A stretch of 36,332 bases of DNA from Lysobacteraceae bacterium PS02340 (GTDB lineage: Bacteria; Pseudomonadota; Gammaproteobacteria; Xanthomonadales; Xanthomonadaceae). Position numbers and translations under genes: made by a program. The notes under the pieces were generated by a model that was given only the letters and a program-made list of their open reading frames with translations, ran no database searches and was not told the DNA's origin. Shown here in pieces: positions 1 to 8,372 of the stretch (within the stretch, counting starts at the first letter, position 1; the number at the start of each line of letters is the position of its first letter). Location of the stretch: contig JASCOC010000028.1 in the NCBI GenBank assembly GCA_029959605.1, positions 1 to 36,332 of the forward strand. Reading direction: 5' to 3'.

Positions 1-71
1 CTGTGGGAGCGCGCTCGCGTGCGACGGGGTATCGCCCGGAATCCCCACCGCGCGCGAGCGCGCGCCCACAG
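1..71. repeat. REP-type inverted repeat pair (REPIN-like)
   Basis: Two GC-rich arms face each other. The left begins CTGTGGGAGCGCGCTCGCG and the right ends CGCGAGCGCGCGCCCACAG, so the outer bases CTGTGGG/CCCACAG are perfectly complementary, with about 30 bp between arms. The same TGTGGGAGCG or TGTGGGCGCG core recurs at 26490 and 36283. It abuts the stop codon of the ABC transporter gene and could act as a transcript 3' hairpin. The left edge may be cut by the window. Confidence 0.75.
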
Positions 72-77
72 TCGCCC

Positions 78-1952
78 TCAGCGATATCCAGCGGCCTGCA
101 GTTCGAACAGCTCGGCGTAGCGCCCGCCCTGCGTCATCAGCTCGGCATGCGTGCCGCTGGCTTCGATCCGGCCCTGCTCGAGCACGAGAATGCGATCGGC
201 CATGCGCACGCTGGAGAAGCGGTGCGAGATCAGCACGGCGGTGCGGTCTTCCGACAGTTCCTTGAAGCGTCGGAAGACCTCGAACTCGCTGCGCGCGTCG
301 AGCGCAGCAGTGGGTTCGTCGAGGATCATCACCTGCGCCTCGCGCATGTAGGCGCGGGCGATCGCGATCTTCTGCCATTGGCCACCGGACAGATCGACGC
401 CGGTCTTGAAGCGCCGGCCGATCAGCTGGTCGTAGCCACCCGGCAGGCCGGCGATCAGCTCGTCGGCCATCGAACGGCGCGCGGCGTCCTGGATGCGCGC
501 ATCGTCGCCCATCGCCTCGATGCGGCCGACGCCGATGTTCTCGCCCGCGGTCAGGTGATAGCGCACGAAGTCCTGGAAGATCACACCGGTGTTCGCGCGC
601 AGCGCATCGAGGTCGTAGTCGCGCAGGTCGCGCCCGTCGAGCAGGATCCGGCCCTCGTCCGGGTCGTAGAGCCGCGCCAGCAGTTTGACCAGCGTGGTCT
701 TGCCCGCGCCGTTCTCGCCGACCAGCGCCAGCACCTCACCTGCCTGCAGGGTGAAATCGAGATGCCGCACCGCCCAGCGTTCCGCGCCGGGATAGCGGAA
801 GCCGACGTTCTCGAACACGAAGCCTTCGCGGATCGGCTGCGGGAAGGGCGCCGGGTCGGCGGGGGACGTGATTTCAGGTTCGATGGCGAAGAACGAGAAC
901 AAATCGTCGAGATACAGCGCCTGCCCGGCGACCTGCGAGAAGCCGACCAGCAGGCTTTCCAGCAGCTGGCGCAGGCGGCGGAAGCTGCCGGCCAGAAAGG
1001 TCAGGTCGCCGATCGTGAAATCGCCGCGCACCGTGCGCCAGGCGATGTAGGCGTAGGCGACGTAGTAGCCCAGCGTGCCGAGCGCGGCCAGCAGCGTGCC
1101 CCAGATCGCGCGCCGCCGCGCCAGCGAGCGGTTGGCCAGGAAGAAGCCGTCGGCGAGCGTGCGGTAGCGGTCGATCAGGAACCGGTGCAGGCCGAAGATC
1201 TTGACCTCTTTCGCGGTCTCCAGACTGGCGCCGGTCTGGCGCACGTACTCCAGCTGGCGGCGTTCGGGCGTCCACTGGAAGTTGAGCGTGTAGCCAAGCG
1301 CATTGAAGTGAGATTCGCCGATGAAGGCCGGGATCAGCGCGATCGCCAGCAGCAGGATCAGCCACGGCGCGTAGACCATCAGGCCGATCGCGAAACTCAC
1401 CACCGTGATCGCGTCCTGCACCTGGCCGAACAGCTGGCCCATCAGGTTCATGCGCCCCATCGTCTGCCGGCGCGCGCGGTCGAGCTTGTCCTGCAGCTCG
1501 GGGTCCTCGAAGTCTTCGAGATCGAGCGTCGCCGCATGTTCCATCAGCCGCACGCTGGTCGCGTTGGTGAACAGCTCAGACAGCAGATTGTCGGCATAGC
1601 TCACCATGCGGCCGAGCAGGTCGGAGCCGATCGCCAGGGCGAATTCCAGCGCCAGCAGCCAGGCCAGATGGTCCAGCGCGCCACTGCGCCAGGCCGAGGC
1701 CAGATCGTCGAAGGCCACGCCCGCGCCGACGACGCGGATCGCCTCGTCGATGATCAGCTTGCCGATGTAGAGCATCACCACCGGCAGGAACGCGCGGATC
1801 AGGCGCAGGCCCAGGCTGGTCAGCGTCAGCCCCGGGCTGGTCTGCCAGATCAGCTTCAGGAACGGCCGCAGATTGCGCATCGCGTCGAAGCGTTCGCGCA
1901 GGCTCGGGCGTTGCGCGCTCGCGGCGGCGCGCTTGGGGGGTGATGTCGACAT
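78..1952 (-). CDS. ABC transporter, fused permease/ATPase (exporter type)
   Basis: A half-transporter of 624 aa with an N-terminal membrane domain (several hydrophobic helices, about residues 30-360) and a C-terminal nucleotide-binding domain. Walker A GENGAGKTT lies near residue 411, the signature LSGGQ near 521, and Walker B followed by DEPTAALD near 540-548. Proteins of this layout normally work as homodimers in the inner membrane and export lipids, peptides or drugs; the substrate cannot be read from the sequence. I chose the ATG at 1950-1952 (MSTSPP) over an upstream in-frame ATG because the intervening 13 residues look like untranslated sequence. It stands alone on the minus strand, 42 bp downstream of the TRIC-family gene, with a REP pair just past its stop. 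Confidence 0.9.
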   Translation of the reverse strand: MSTSPPKRAAASAQRPSLRERFDAMRNLRPFLKLIWQTSPGLTLTSLGLRLIRAFLPVVMLYIGKLIIDEAIRVVGAGVAFDDLASAWRSGALDHLAWLLALEFALAIGSDLLGRMVSYADNLLSELFTNATSVRLMEHAATLDLEDFEDPELQDKLDRARRQTMGRMNLMGQLFGQVQDAITVVSFAIGLMVYAPWLILLLAIALIPAFIGESHFNALGYTLNFQWTPERRQLEYVRQTGASLETAKEVKIFGLHRFLIDRYRTLADGFFLANRSLARRRAIWGTLLAALGTLGYYVAYAYIAWRTVRGDFTIGDLTFLAGSFRRLRQLLESLLVGFSQVAGQALYLDDLFSFFAIEPEITSPADPAPFPQPIREGFVFENVGFRYPGAERWAVRHLDFTLQAGEVLALVGENGAGKTTLVKLLARLYDPDEGRILLDGRDLRDYDLDALRANTGVIFQDFVRYHLTAGENIGVGRIEAMGDDARIQDAARRSMADELIAGLPGGYDQLIGRRFKTGVDLSGGQWQKIAIARAYMREAQVMILDEPTAALDARSEFEVFRRFKELSEDRTAVLISHRFSSVRMADRILVLEQGRIEASGTHAELMTQGGRYAELFELQAAGYR

Positions 1953-1994
1953 GGCCGGTATCGTATGCGCGTGCGTGACAGACCGCTGCAACGG

Positions 1995-2639
1995 TCAGCG
2001 CATCGCGTCGGGCGGTTCGCCGTCGCCGCCGGACTGCAGCGCCACCGGCAGTTGCCAGCCGAAGCGCAGCGCCATCATCCGCAGGCCGAAACACAGCAGC
2101 GCGCCGGCGATCGCGCAGGGCGCGGGCGGCCACTGCAGCCAGTGTCCGATGGCGACCACGGCCGCGCCGGCCAGCGCCGCAACCGCATAGAGCTCGGCGC
2201 GCAATACCAGCGGCACCTGCGCCATCAGCACGTCGCGGGCGATGCCGCCCCCGATGCCGGTCAACATGCCCAGCGCGGCGGCCATCGGCGGGTCGATGCC
2301 GAAATCCAGCGCCTTCTGCGTGCCGACGACGGCGAACAGCGCGAGCCCCATCGCATCGAACATCCGCACCGGCTGCTGCAGCCGCTCGATGAGCGGCGCC
2401 CAGACGAAGGTGATCAGGCCGGCGGCCAGCGTGATCGCCGGATAGCGCCAGTCGCTGAGGGCGGCAACCGGGGTGGCGCCGATCAGCACGTCGCGGGTCA
2501 TGCCGCCCGCGGTCGCGGCGGCGAAGGCGAGCACCAGCACGCCGAACAGGTCCAGCCGGCGACGCACGCCGAGCATCGCGCCACTGAGGGCGAAGACGAA
2601 GGTGCCGACCAGATCCAGCACGAGTACGAGGATGTCCAT
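1995..2639 (-). CDS. TRIC/UPF0126 family membrane protein
   Basis: A 214-aa, almost wholly hydrophobic protein with an internal duplication. Each half carries the family signature GG-x-x-RD-x-L: GGMTRDVL in the first half and GGGIARDVL in the second. This is the arrangement of bacterial homologues of trimeric intracellular cation channels (E. coli YadS/YicG type), which form trimeric potassium-permeable pores in the inner membrane; the physiological role in bacteria is unclear. Start ATG at 2637-2639 (MDILVLVL) places the first helix at the N-terminus. It is divergent from fumarase and precedes the ABC exporter on the same strand, though 42 bp is a loose spacing for an operon. Confidence 0.88.
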   Translation of the reverse strand: MDILVLVLDLVGTFVFALSGAMLGVRRRLDLFGVLVLAFAAATAGGMTRDVLIGATPVAALSDWRYPAITLAAGLITFVWAPLIERLQQPVRMFDAMGLALFAVVGTQKALDFGIDPPMAAALGMLTGIGGGIARDVLMAQVPLVLRAELYAVAALAGAAVVAIGHWLQWPPAPCAIAGALLCFGLRMMALRFGWQLPVALQSGGDGEPPDAMR

Positions 2640-2707
2640 GCGCACAGTGTGCGCGGCGCGCGCCGGACCTGCAGCCCCGGCCGGGACGTGCCTGCGGGCC
2701 GATAGCC

Positions 2708-2713
2708 TAGAAT
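2708..2713 (+). promoter_or_regulatory. possible -10 box for fumarase
   Basis: TAGAAT lies about 33 bp before the GTG start of the fumarase gene, in the divergent gap between it and the TRIC-family gene. No convincing -35 is seen at 16-18 bp spacing, so this is a weak call. Confidence 0.3.
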
Positions 2714-2745
2714 GGGGGGGTTTTCCGCCAGCCTTCGAGCCAGCC

Positions 2746-4305
2746 GTGACCGACAGCCATTCCGCATCCCCGGTGTCGTCGACACCCGTGTCGATCCGCC
2801 AGGACGACTTCATCCAGTCCGTCGCCGATGCCCTGCAGTACATCAGCTACTACCACCCGGTCGACTACATCAAGAACCTCGCCGCCGCCTACGAGCGCGA
2901 GGCGTCGCCGGCCGCGAAGGACGCGATCGCGCAGATCCTGATCAATTCGCGCATGTGCGCCGAGGGCCACCGGCCGATCTGCCAGGACACCGGCATCGTC
3001 ACCGTGTTCCTCGAAGTGGGCATGTCGGTGCGCTGGGACGACGCGACGATGGGCGTCGAGGACATGGTCCACGAAGGCGTGCGCCGCGCGTACAACCATC
3101 CGGACAACAAGCTGCGCGCCTCGGTGCTGGCCGATCCCGCCGGCAAGCGCATCAACACCAAAGACAACACGCCGGGCGTGGTCAACGTCAAGATCGTGCC
3201 CGGCAACACCGTGGATGTGATCGTCGCGGCCAAGGGCGGCGGCTCGGAAGCGAAGTCGAAGTTCGCAATGCTCAATCCGTCCGACTCGATCGTCGACTGG
3301 GTGCTCAAGACCGTGCCGACGATGGGCGCCGGCTGGTGTCCGCCGGGCATGCTCGGCATCGGCATCGGCGGCACCGCCGAGAAGGCGATGCTGCTGGCCA
3401 AGGAAGCGCTGATGGAGCCGATCGACATCGTCGAACTGCAGGCCCGCGGCGCGTCGAACCGCGCCGAGGAACTGCGCCTCGAGCTCTACGACAAGGTCAA
3501 CGCGCTCGGCATCGGCGCGCAGGGCCTGGGTGGCCTGACGACCGTGCTCGACATCAAGGTCAAGGATTTCCCGACCCACGCAGCCAATCTGCCGGTCGCG
3601 CTGATCCCGAACTGCGCGGCCACGCGCCATGCGCATTTCACCCTCGACGGCAGCGGTCCGGTGATGCTCGATCCGCCGTCGCTGGCCGACTGGCCGGAGC
3701 TGACCTACAACCCGACCGGCGCGCGCCGCGTCGACCTCGACACGATCACCCCGGACGAGGTCACCACCTTCAAGCCGGGCGAGGTGCTGCTGCTGAGCGG
3801 CAAGCTGCTGACCGGCCGCGACGCCGCGCACAAGCGCATGGTCGAGATGCTCGACCGCGGTGAGACGCTGCCGGTCGATCTCAAGGGCCGCTTCATCTAT
3901 TACGTCGGCCCGGTGGATCCGGTGCGCGACGAAGTCGTCGGCCCCGCGGGCCCGACCACCGCGACACGCATGGACAAGTTCACCGACCAGATCCTCGAAC
4001 AGACCGGCCTGCTGGGCATGGTCGGCAAGGCCGAGCGTGGCCCGACCGCGATCGAAGCGATCAAGAAGCACCAGTCGGTGTATCTGATGGCGGTCGGCGG
4101 CTCGGCGTATCTGGTGTCGAAGGCGATCAAGGCCGCCAAGGTGCTCGCGTTCGAGGACCTCGGCATGGAAGCGATCTATGAATTCGAAGTGCAGGACATG
4201 CCGGTGACCGTCGCCGTCGATTCGGCCGGCACTTCGGTGCACGAGACCGGTCCGCGCGAGTGGAAGGCACGCATCGGCGGCATTCCGGTGGTCGAGATCG
4301 CCTGA
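2746..4305 (+). CDS. fumA: class I (iron-sulfur) fumarate hydratase
   Basis: Interconverts fumarate and malate in the TCA cycle using an oxygen-sensitive [4Fe-4S] cluster in the cytoplasm. The 519-aa product has the class I two-part architecture (alpha-like N-terminal part, beta-like C-terminal part). The three cysteines that should hold the cluster are Cys79 (ICQDTG), Cys198 (GWCPPG) and Cys290 (PNCAAT). Their spacing of 119 and 92 residues is close to that of characterised class I fumarases. I infer the GTG at 2746 (VTDSHS) as start because no in-frame ATG lies close to the conserved region. It stands alone, divergent from the TRIC gene, and is followed by a strong hairpin. Confidence 0.95.
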   Translation: MTDSHSASPVSSTPVSIRQDDFIQSVADALQYISYYHPVDYIKNLAAAYEREASPAAKDAIAQILINSRMCAEGHRPICQDTGIVTVFLEVGMSVRWDDATMGVEDMVHEGVRRAYNHPDNKLRASVLADPAGKRINTKDNTPGVVNVKIVPGNTVDVIVAAKGGGSEAKSKFAMLNPSDSIVDWVLKTVPTMGAGWCPPGMLGIGIGGTAEKAMLLAKEALMEPIDIVELQARGASNRAEELRLELYDKVNALGIGAQGLGGLTTVLDIKVKDFPTHAANLPVALIPNCAATRHAHFTLDGSGPVMLDPPSLADWPELTYNPTGARRVDLDTITPDEVTTFKPGEVLLLSGKLLTGRDAAHKRMVEMLDRGETLPVDLKGRFIYYVGPVDPVRDEVVGPAGPTTATRMDKFTDQILEQTGLLGMVGKAERGPTAIEAIKKHQSVYLMAVGGSAYLVSKAIKAAKVLAFEDLGMEAIYEFEVQDMPVTVAVDSAGTSVHETGPREWKARIGGIPVVEIA

Positions 4306-4309
4306 GCCG

Positions 4310-4323
4310 TTCGAACGTTCGAA
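4310..4323. other. 14-bp perfect palindrome TTCGAACGTTCGAA
   Basis: A perfect palindrome starts 5 bp after the fumarase stop and just before the hairpin at 4326-4351. It may extend the terminator structure or be a protein-binding site; nothing else in the sequence decides. Confidence 0.4.
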
Positions 4324-4325
4324 AC

Positions 4326-4351
4326 ACGACGGCGCCTGCGGGCGCCGTCGT
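4326..4351. terminator. hairpin between fumarase and the lipoprotein gene
   Basis: A perfect 11-bp stem, ACGACGGCGCC / GGCGCCGTCGT, with a 4-nt loop (TGCG), sits between the convergent fumarase and lipoprotein genes. The following T-run is poor (CGTTTACGG), so it could be a weak bidirectional terminator or an RNA-stabilising hairpin. Confidence 0.6.
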
Positions 4352-4360
4352 CGTTTACGG

Positions 4361-4741
4361 TCAGGGATCTAACATCTTCGCGCCGCATTGCAGCGCGCAC
4401 ATCAGGCGGTCTTCGCGGCAATCCGCGGTGTTCGGCACCGAACCCTGGCATGCCCCCATGCTCTGCTTGGCCTCGCAGGCCTGCACGGTGCGATCGTCGA
4501 CCGCACGGTCGACACAGGTCTGCACTGCACCACTGTTGTCGCAACTTCGCGCGATGCTCTCCGCCCGGCTTGTCTCATCGAAAGAACATCGGGCCAGCAC
4601 CGCATCGCACGCAGCGATGCAGCTACGGCCTTCGGGCGATGTCGGCAGCAGCAGGCGCGGTTCGGTCGCGCAGGCTGCAAGCAGCCACAGAAAGAGCATG
4701 CAGACAGCGGCACGGGTGGCCATGCGAAACGTGCGCGTCAT
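4361..4741 (-). CDS. cysteine-rich lipoprotein of unknown function
   Basis: A 126-aa protein with a lipoprotein signal: positively charged start, hydrophobic core, lipobox LAAC with the lipid-bearing Cys at residue 24. The mature part has ten further cysteines (41, 45, 52, 67, 76, 89, 98, 108, 115, 119), enough for five disulfides in the periplasm. The first and last pairs are CX3C motifs (41/45 and 115/119). I do not recognise the family. It lies 11 bp downstream of the sterol-desaturase-family gene on the same strand, so the two are probably co-transcribed. Start ATG 4739-4741 is chosen because it gives the complete signal peptide. Confidence 0.75.
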   Translation of the reverse strand: MTRTFRMATRAAVCMLFLWLLAACATEPRLLLPTSPEGRSCIAACDAVLARCSFDETSRAESIARSCDNSGAVQTCVDRAVDDRTVQACEAKQSMGACQGSVPNTADCREDRLMCALQCGAKMLDP

Positions 4742-4752
4742 GCCCTGTGACC

Positions 4753-5874
4753 TCAGTCCACGAACGTGTCGAAAGTCTTCTTCCGCCGGAACGGCATCAG
4801 ATGCTGCTCGACGATGCCCTGCGGCACGGTCTCCAGTTTCATGACGCCGTATTCTTCCGGCCACTGCGCCTGGTCGCGCGGCAGCTTGAACGTGCCCATC
4901 AGCATGTCGATCAGCGGCAGGTGGATCGCGTAGTTGACGTCGACGTAGTCCTGCTGCCGGGCGTGATGCCAGTGGTGATAGCGCGGCAGCACCAGCAGGT
5001 ATTCGAGCCAGCCGAAACGCACGCCGATGTTGGCGTGGGCGATCACCGCCTGCAGGCCGACCAGGATCACGTAGGCATTGACCGCCGGTGTCGAGAAACC
5101 CAGGACCAGCAGCGGCAGCAGCACGAAACTGCGCGTCAGCACGATCTCGACGAAATGGATGCGCGAGCCGGCCAGCCAGTCCATCTCGCGGCTGGAATGG
5201 TGCACGGCGTGGAAGCGCCAGAGCCAGGGCACGTTGTGATACGCGCGGTGCAGCAGCGCCTGGGCGAGATCGGCGACGAAGACCGCGATCAGGAACTGCG
5301 CCCACACCGGCAGCGACTGGATCGCATCCTTGAGTGCGGGGAATGCCGCGAGCCCGGCGATCGTCGAGGTGGAGGCGGTGACCAGGATCAGGATGAACTG
5401 CACGAGCACGTGGCTCATGAAGAAGTAGGCGATGTCGGTGCGCCAGCCGCGGCGCAGCGGCGACATGCGCCGCTTGCCGAGATAGCGCTCCAGCGGCACG
5501 AACATCAGCGCCGAGAAGAACAGCGAGATCACGAACCAGTCGAGGCCCAGCGAGTAGGGCGTCGCGCCGATGCTGTCGAACTGCACGTTGGTCCCGCCGA
5601 GCAGCACCGCGAGCGTCGCGCTGCCGACACCGACCGTCGCGATGCGGCGGTTGCGGTCGCGCAGGATCGCCAGCGTGCCGAGGATGAAGGCCGCGACCAG
5701 ACCGACCAGCAGCAGATGCCGGGCGAACCCTTCGTTGTAGACCGCGCGGAACTCGCGGCTGGTCAGCAGTTCCGGAAAGTGGAAGCAGACCACGCCGAAC
5801 ACGCTGAGCAGACCCAGCAGAGCCGATGCGTAGGCGAAGAACGAGCGGCGGGGGCGGGCAACGGTAGCGTCCAT
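4753..5874 (-). CDS. sterol desaturase / fatty acid hydroxylase family membrane protein
   Basis: A 373-aa multi-spanning inner membrane protein of the di-iron fatty acid hydroxylase superfamily. The histidine boxes expected to bind two irons are HRAYH (209-213), HAVHH (222-226) and HHWHH (300-304), with an additional His at 280. Such enzymes hydroxylate or desaturate lipid substrates with oxygen; the substrate here is unknown. The N-terminal 110 residues add about three hydrophobic segments ahead of the catalytic core. It probably forms an operon with the Cys-rich lipoprotein 11 bp downstream. Possible -10 TATGCT (minus strand) at 5905-5910. Confidence 0.88.
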   Translation of the reverse strand: MDATVARPRRSFFAYASALLGLLSVFGVVCFHFPELLTSREFRAVYNEGFARHLLLVGLVAAFILGTLAILRDRNRRIATVGVGSATLAVLLGGTNVQFDSIGATPYSLGLDWFVISLFFSALMFVPLERYLGKRRMSPLRRGWRTDIAYFFMSHVLVQFILILVTASTSTIAGLAAFPALKDAIQSLPVWAQFLIAVFVADLAQALLHRAYHNVPWLWRFHAVHHSSREMDWLAGSRIHFVEIVLTRSFVLLPLLVLGFSTPAVNAYVILVGLQAVIAHANIGVRFGWLEYLLVLPRYHHWHHARQQDYVDVNYAIHLPLIDMLMGTFKLPRDQAQWPEEYGVMKLETVPQGIVEQHLMPFRRKKTFDTFVD

Positions 5875-5975
5875 GCGGGCACCGGGCGGCGGGAGACGCT
5901 GCCGAGCATAGGACAGAACGCGCCGGCGCCGCCCGGGTGGGGCGACGACGGCGTCAGGCCGTCAGTGGACCGGCT

Positions 5976-7130
5976 TCAGAACCAGTCGAGCAGCGAGATG
6001 CCCAGGCCGACGTACGTGGCCTTGTGGTTGTAGTCGATCAGGCTTTCGCCATAGCCGTTGAACACCTGCAGATGGCCACGGAAATTGCGGTGGATCGGGA
6101 AGCCCCAGTCGAACTGCAGCGCACCGCGCGAACGCTCGCCGCCGCGCAGTGTGTGCCGGCCCATCAGCGTGTAGACGTGGCCGCCGCGGACGTGGGTCAG
6201 GGTCATGTCGCCACGCCCCATGTAGTCCTCGATGTCCGGGTTGTCGTCCTCGCTGCCGTCGGAGATGCGCACCCACGGACGCACCACGAGGGCCCAGTCC
6301 TCGCGGTCGAATCCGAAGTTGAACATCACCCGGTTCCAGCTGCGCGACAGCGGATCGCCGCGGCCGTTGGACTGGTGGTTGACGCCGATCGCGGCCATAC
6401 GGCCGTGCCAGCCGCCGGGGAGGCTGTAGCCGTTGCGGAACACCATCAGCACTTCGGGTTCGTAGTTGGTCTCGCGAAACGGGCGCGATTCCTCGGTGTT
6501 GTAGACCTGCCAGCGCGAGCTCTGGGTGTAGCCCATCCAGATGTCGCCATTGGTGCCGAACAGGTTCTCCACCGCCTTGGTCTTGAAGCTCAGCTGGAAC
6601 TTCGCTTCCAGGCTGTCGAGGCCCTGCGGTGTGGTGACGGTGTTGTCGGGGTTGGGCGAGGACGGCGTCTGGTTGACGTCCGACGTCCAGAACGCAGGCA
6701 GCAGGTAGACCGGCTTGTAGGCGCGCAGGTTGAAGATGCCGAGCTTGGAATCCTTGGCCAGCTCCCAGCGGCTGTCGAGCAGCGAACCCTGGCCGGCATT
6801 GGCGATCGCATCGGTCAGCCGCTCGCCACCGTCATGGGAATACAGGCTGCGCGAGGCGGTGCCTTCGGCCAGCGCATCGGCGCGCACTGCCGGATTGCTG
6901 CGCAGCTCGCGTGCCACCGCGGCCTCGGTATCGGCCTGCTGCGGCGTACGTGCAGCGCGGCCGGTCATCGCGTCGAAGCAGGCCAGACGCTGGGCGTCCT
7001 GTTCGAGCGCGACACAGGCGTCCATGCTCGCGGGCGCGTTCGGCGCGGCGGTCGGTACCTCGGGCGTCTGCGCGTGGGCCAGGCCCGTGGCTGCGGCCAG
7101 AGCGGCAGGAAGGAGATAAGCGGGTCGCAT
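5976..7130 (-). CDS. pldA: outer membrane phospholipase A (OMPLA)
   Basis: A 384-aa protein with a cleavable signal peptide (ending about ALAAATGLAHA, residue 20) and a beta-barrel ending in Phe, the usual last residue of outer membrane proteins. The catalytic triad of the family is visible: His252 and Ser254 in NHQSNGRGDP, and Asn266 in SRSWNR. The Ser-Asn spacing of 12 matches E. coli PldA (Ser144/Asn156). It hydrolyses phospholipids misplaced in the outer leaflet. About 80 residues between signal and barrel form an extra N-terminal region containing two cysteines (39 and 51) that may pair. It begins 2 bp after the mscS-like stop codon, so co-transcription is likely. Confidence 0.93.
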   Translation of the reverse strand: MRPAYLLPAALAAATGLAHAQTPEVPTAAPNAPASMDACVALEQDAQRLACFDAMTGRAARTPQQADTEAAVARELRSNPAVRADALAEGTASRSLYSHDGGERLTDAIANAGQGSLLDSRWELAKDSKLGIFNLRAYKPVYLLPAFWTSDVNQTPSSPNPDNTVTTPQGLDSLEAKFQLSFKTKAVENLFGTNGDIWMGYTQSSRWQVYNTEESRPFRETNYEPEVLMVFRNGYSLPGGWHGRMAAIGVNHQSNGRGDPLSRSWNRVMFNFGFDREDWALVVRPWVRISDGSEDDNPDIEDYMGRGDMTLTHVRGGHVYTLMGRHTLRGGERSRGALQFDWGFPIHRNFRGHLQVFNGYGESLIDYNHKATYVGLGISLLDWF

Positions 7131-7132
7131 GA

Positions 7133-8329
7133 TCAGGTCGCGTCCTTGAGCGTGAGGAGGTTGCTTTCGTCGGTACTCTGCACCTCGGCGACCTGGCGGT
7201 CGATATCCCGGTTGACCGAGGTATCGACGCCGGCGCTGGTGGCCGGCTCGTGGTCGACGGCCGCCGGTGTGGCGGCGTCCTCTTCCCGGGCCAGCACCAC
7301 GTGTGTCGTGGTCTTCGGCCCTTGTATCCCGTCGCGCCAGAACGCGCCCTTCACAAGCCGGATCGCCTCGCTGCGGGTCTTGCCCAGATCGCTGTGGCGC
7401 TGGTCCACCCAGCCGAAGAAACGCAGCACGACACCGTTCGCGCCGTACTCGACCACCATCCACGACGGGCCGGGATCGGTGAGCACGCCGTCGATGCTGG
7501 CGATCTCCGCCATCGCGACCGCATGGGCTTTCCGGATCGACTGGCTGGCATCGATGCTGAAGGTGAAATCGAAACGCCGTTTCGGATTGCTGGTGTAGTT
7601 GAGGATCACCGCCTTGAACACCAGCGCATTGGGCAGGCGCAACTCGTTGCCCTCGAGCGTGATCAGCGTCATCGCACGTGCACTGAGCGCGGCGACCTTG
7701 CCTTCGTAGCTGTCGATCTTGACCATCTCGCCGGGTTCGAACGGGCGGCGCAGGCTCAGCAGGATGCCGGCGATGTAGTTCTCGGCGATGTCCTTGAACG
7801 CGAAACCCAGGGCCAGACCCAGCACGCCGGCCGAGCCGAGCATCGCGCCGACCAGTGCGGTGGCATTGAGCAGATCCAGCGCGATCAGGATGCCGATCAG
7901 CAGGATCACCGTGCGCACCGCGCGCCGGATCAGCCCGTCGAGATAGGGATTGCGCGTGCGCAGGCGCAGCCAGTGCAGACGCTGCGACACCAGGCCGCCG
8001 ATCCAGGAGGCGAGGAAGACGATCAGTGCCGCGGCGAGCAGGAGCGGCAGGTTCGCCACCAGGCGCAGCACGCGTGCTTCGGCCTCGTCGTAGACCTGGT
8101 CGAGACGGGTGCGCACGTCCACGTCCTCGACGACCGCGACCGGCGCGGTTGCAGTCGCGGTCGTGGCGTCAGGATCTGCCGGTGCGGAGGGCGCGGCGGC
8201 GACAGCTGCGGCGGCCGGCGCGGCATGGATCGGAGCGGCGAAGGCACACGCCAGCACCGGGAGCAGTGCGCCCGCAAACACGGCGGTCAGGCGCCTGGGT
8301 GCAGGGTCGAGCGAAGCGGTATCGGGCAT
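7133..8329 (-). CDS. MscS-family mechanosensitive ion channel
   Basis: A 398-aa inner membrane protein with a signal-like hydrophobic N-terminus and an Ala/Pro-rich linker, then three membrane helices. The pore helix is Gly/Ala-rich (GSAGVLGLALGFAFKD) and leads into the conserved LRRPFEPGEMV element and the MscS beta domain. The C-terminal tail of about 60 residues is polar and low-complexity. These channels release solutes when membrane tension rises on osmotic downshock. It is the middle gene of a DUF456-mscS-pldA run, 43 bp after DUF456 and 2 bp before pldA. Start ATG 8327-8329 keeps the N-terminal hydrophobic stretch. Confidence 0.9.
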   Translation of the reverse strand: MPDTASLDPAPRRLTAVFAGALLPVLACAFAAPIHAAPAAAAVAAAPSAPADPDATTATATAPVAVVEDVDVRTRLDQVYDEAEARVLRLVANLPLLLAAALIVFLASWIGGLVSQRLHWLRLRTRNPYLDGLIRRAVRTVILLIGILIALDLLNATALVGAMLGSAGVLGLALGFAFKDIAENYIAGILLSLRRPFEPGEMVKIDSYEGKVAALSARAMTLITLEGNELRLPNALVFKAVILNYTSNPKRRFDFTFSIDASQSIRKAHAVAMAEIASIDGVLTDPGPSWMVVEYGANGVVLRFFGWVDQRHSDLGKTRSEAIRLVKGAFWRDGIQGPKTTTHVVLAREEDAATPAAVDHEPATSAGVDTSVNRDIDRQVAEVQSTDESNLLTLKDAT

Positions 8330-8372
8330 GTGGCGTGCGATCGTCGTGGGCTGAAGCGCGACGATAGTGCAC

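Noticed and set aside
3..1943. A 646-codon plus-strand frame opposite the ABC transporter
   Set aside because: Composition is typical of an antisense shadow (Gln/Arg/Ala/Val-rich), and the minus strand carries all ABC motifs.
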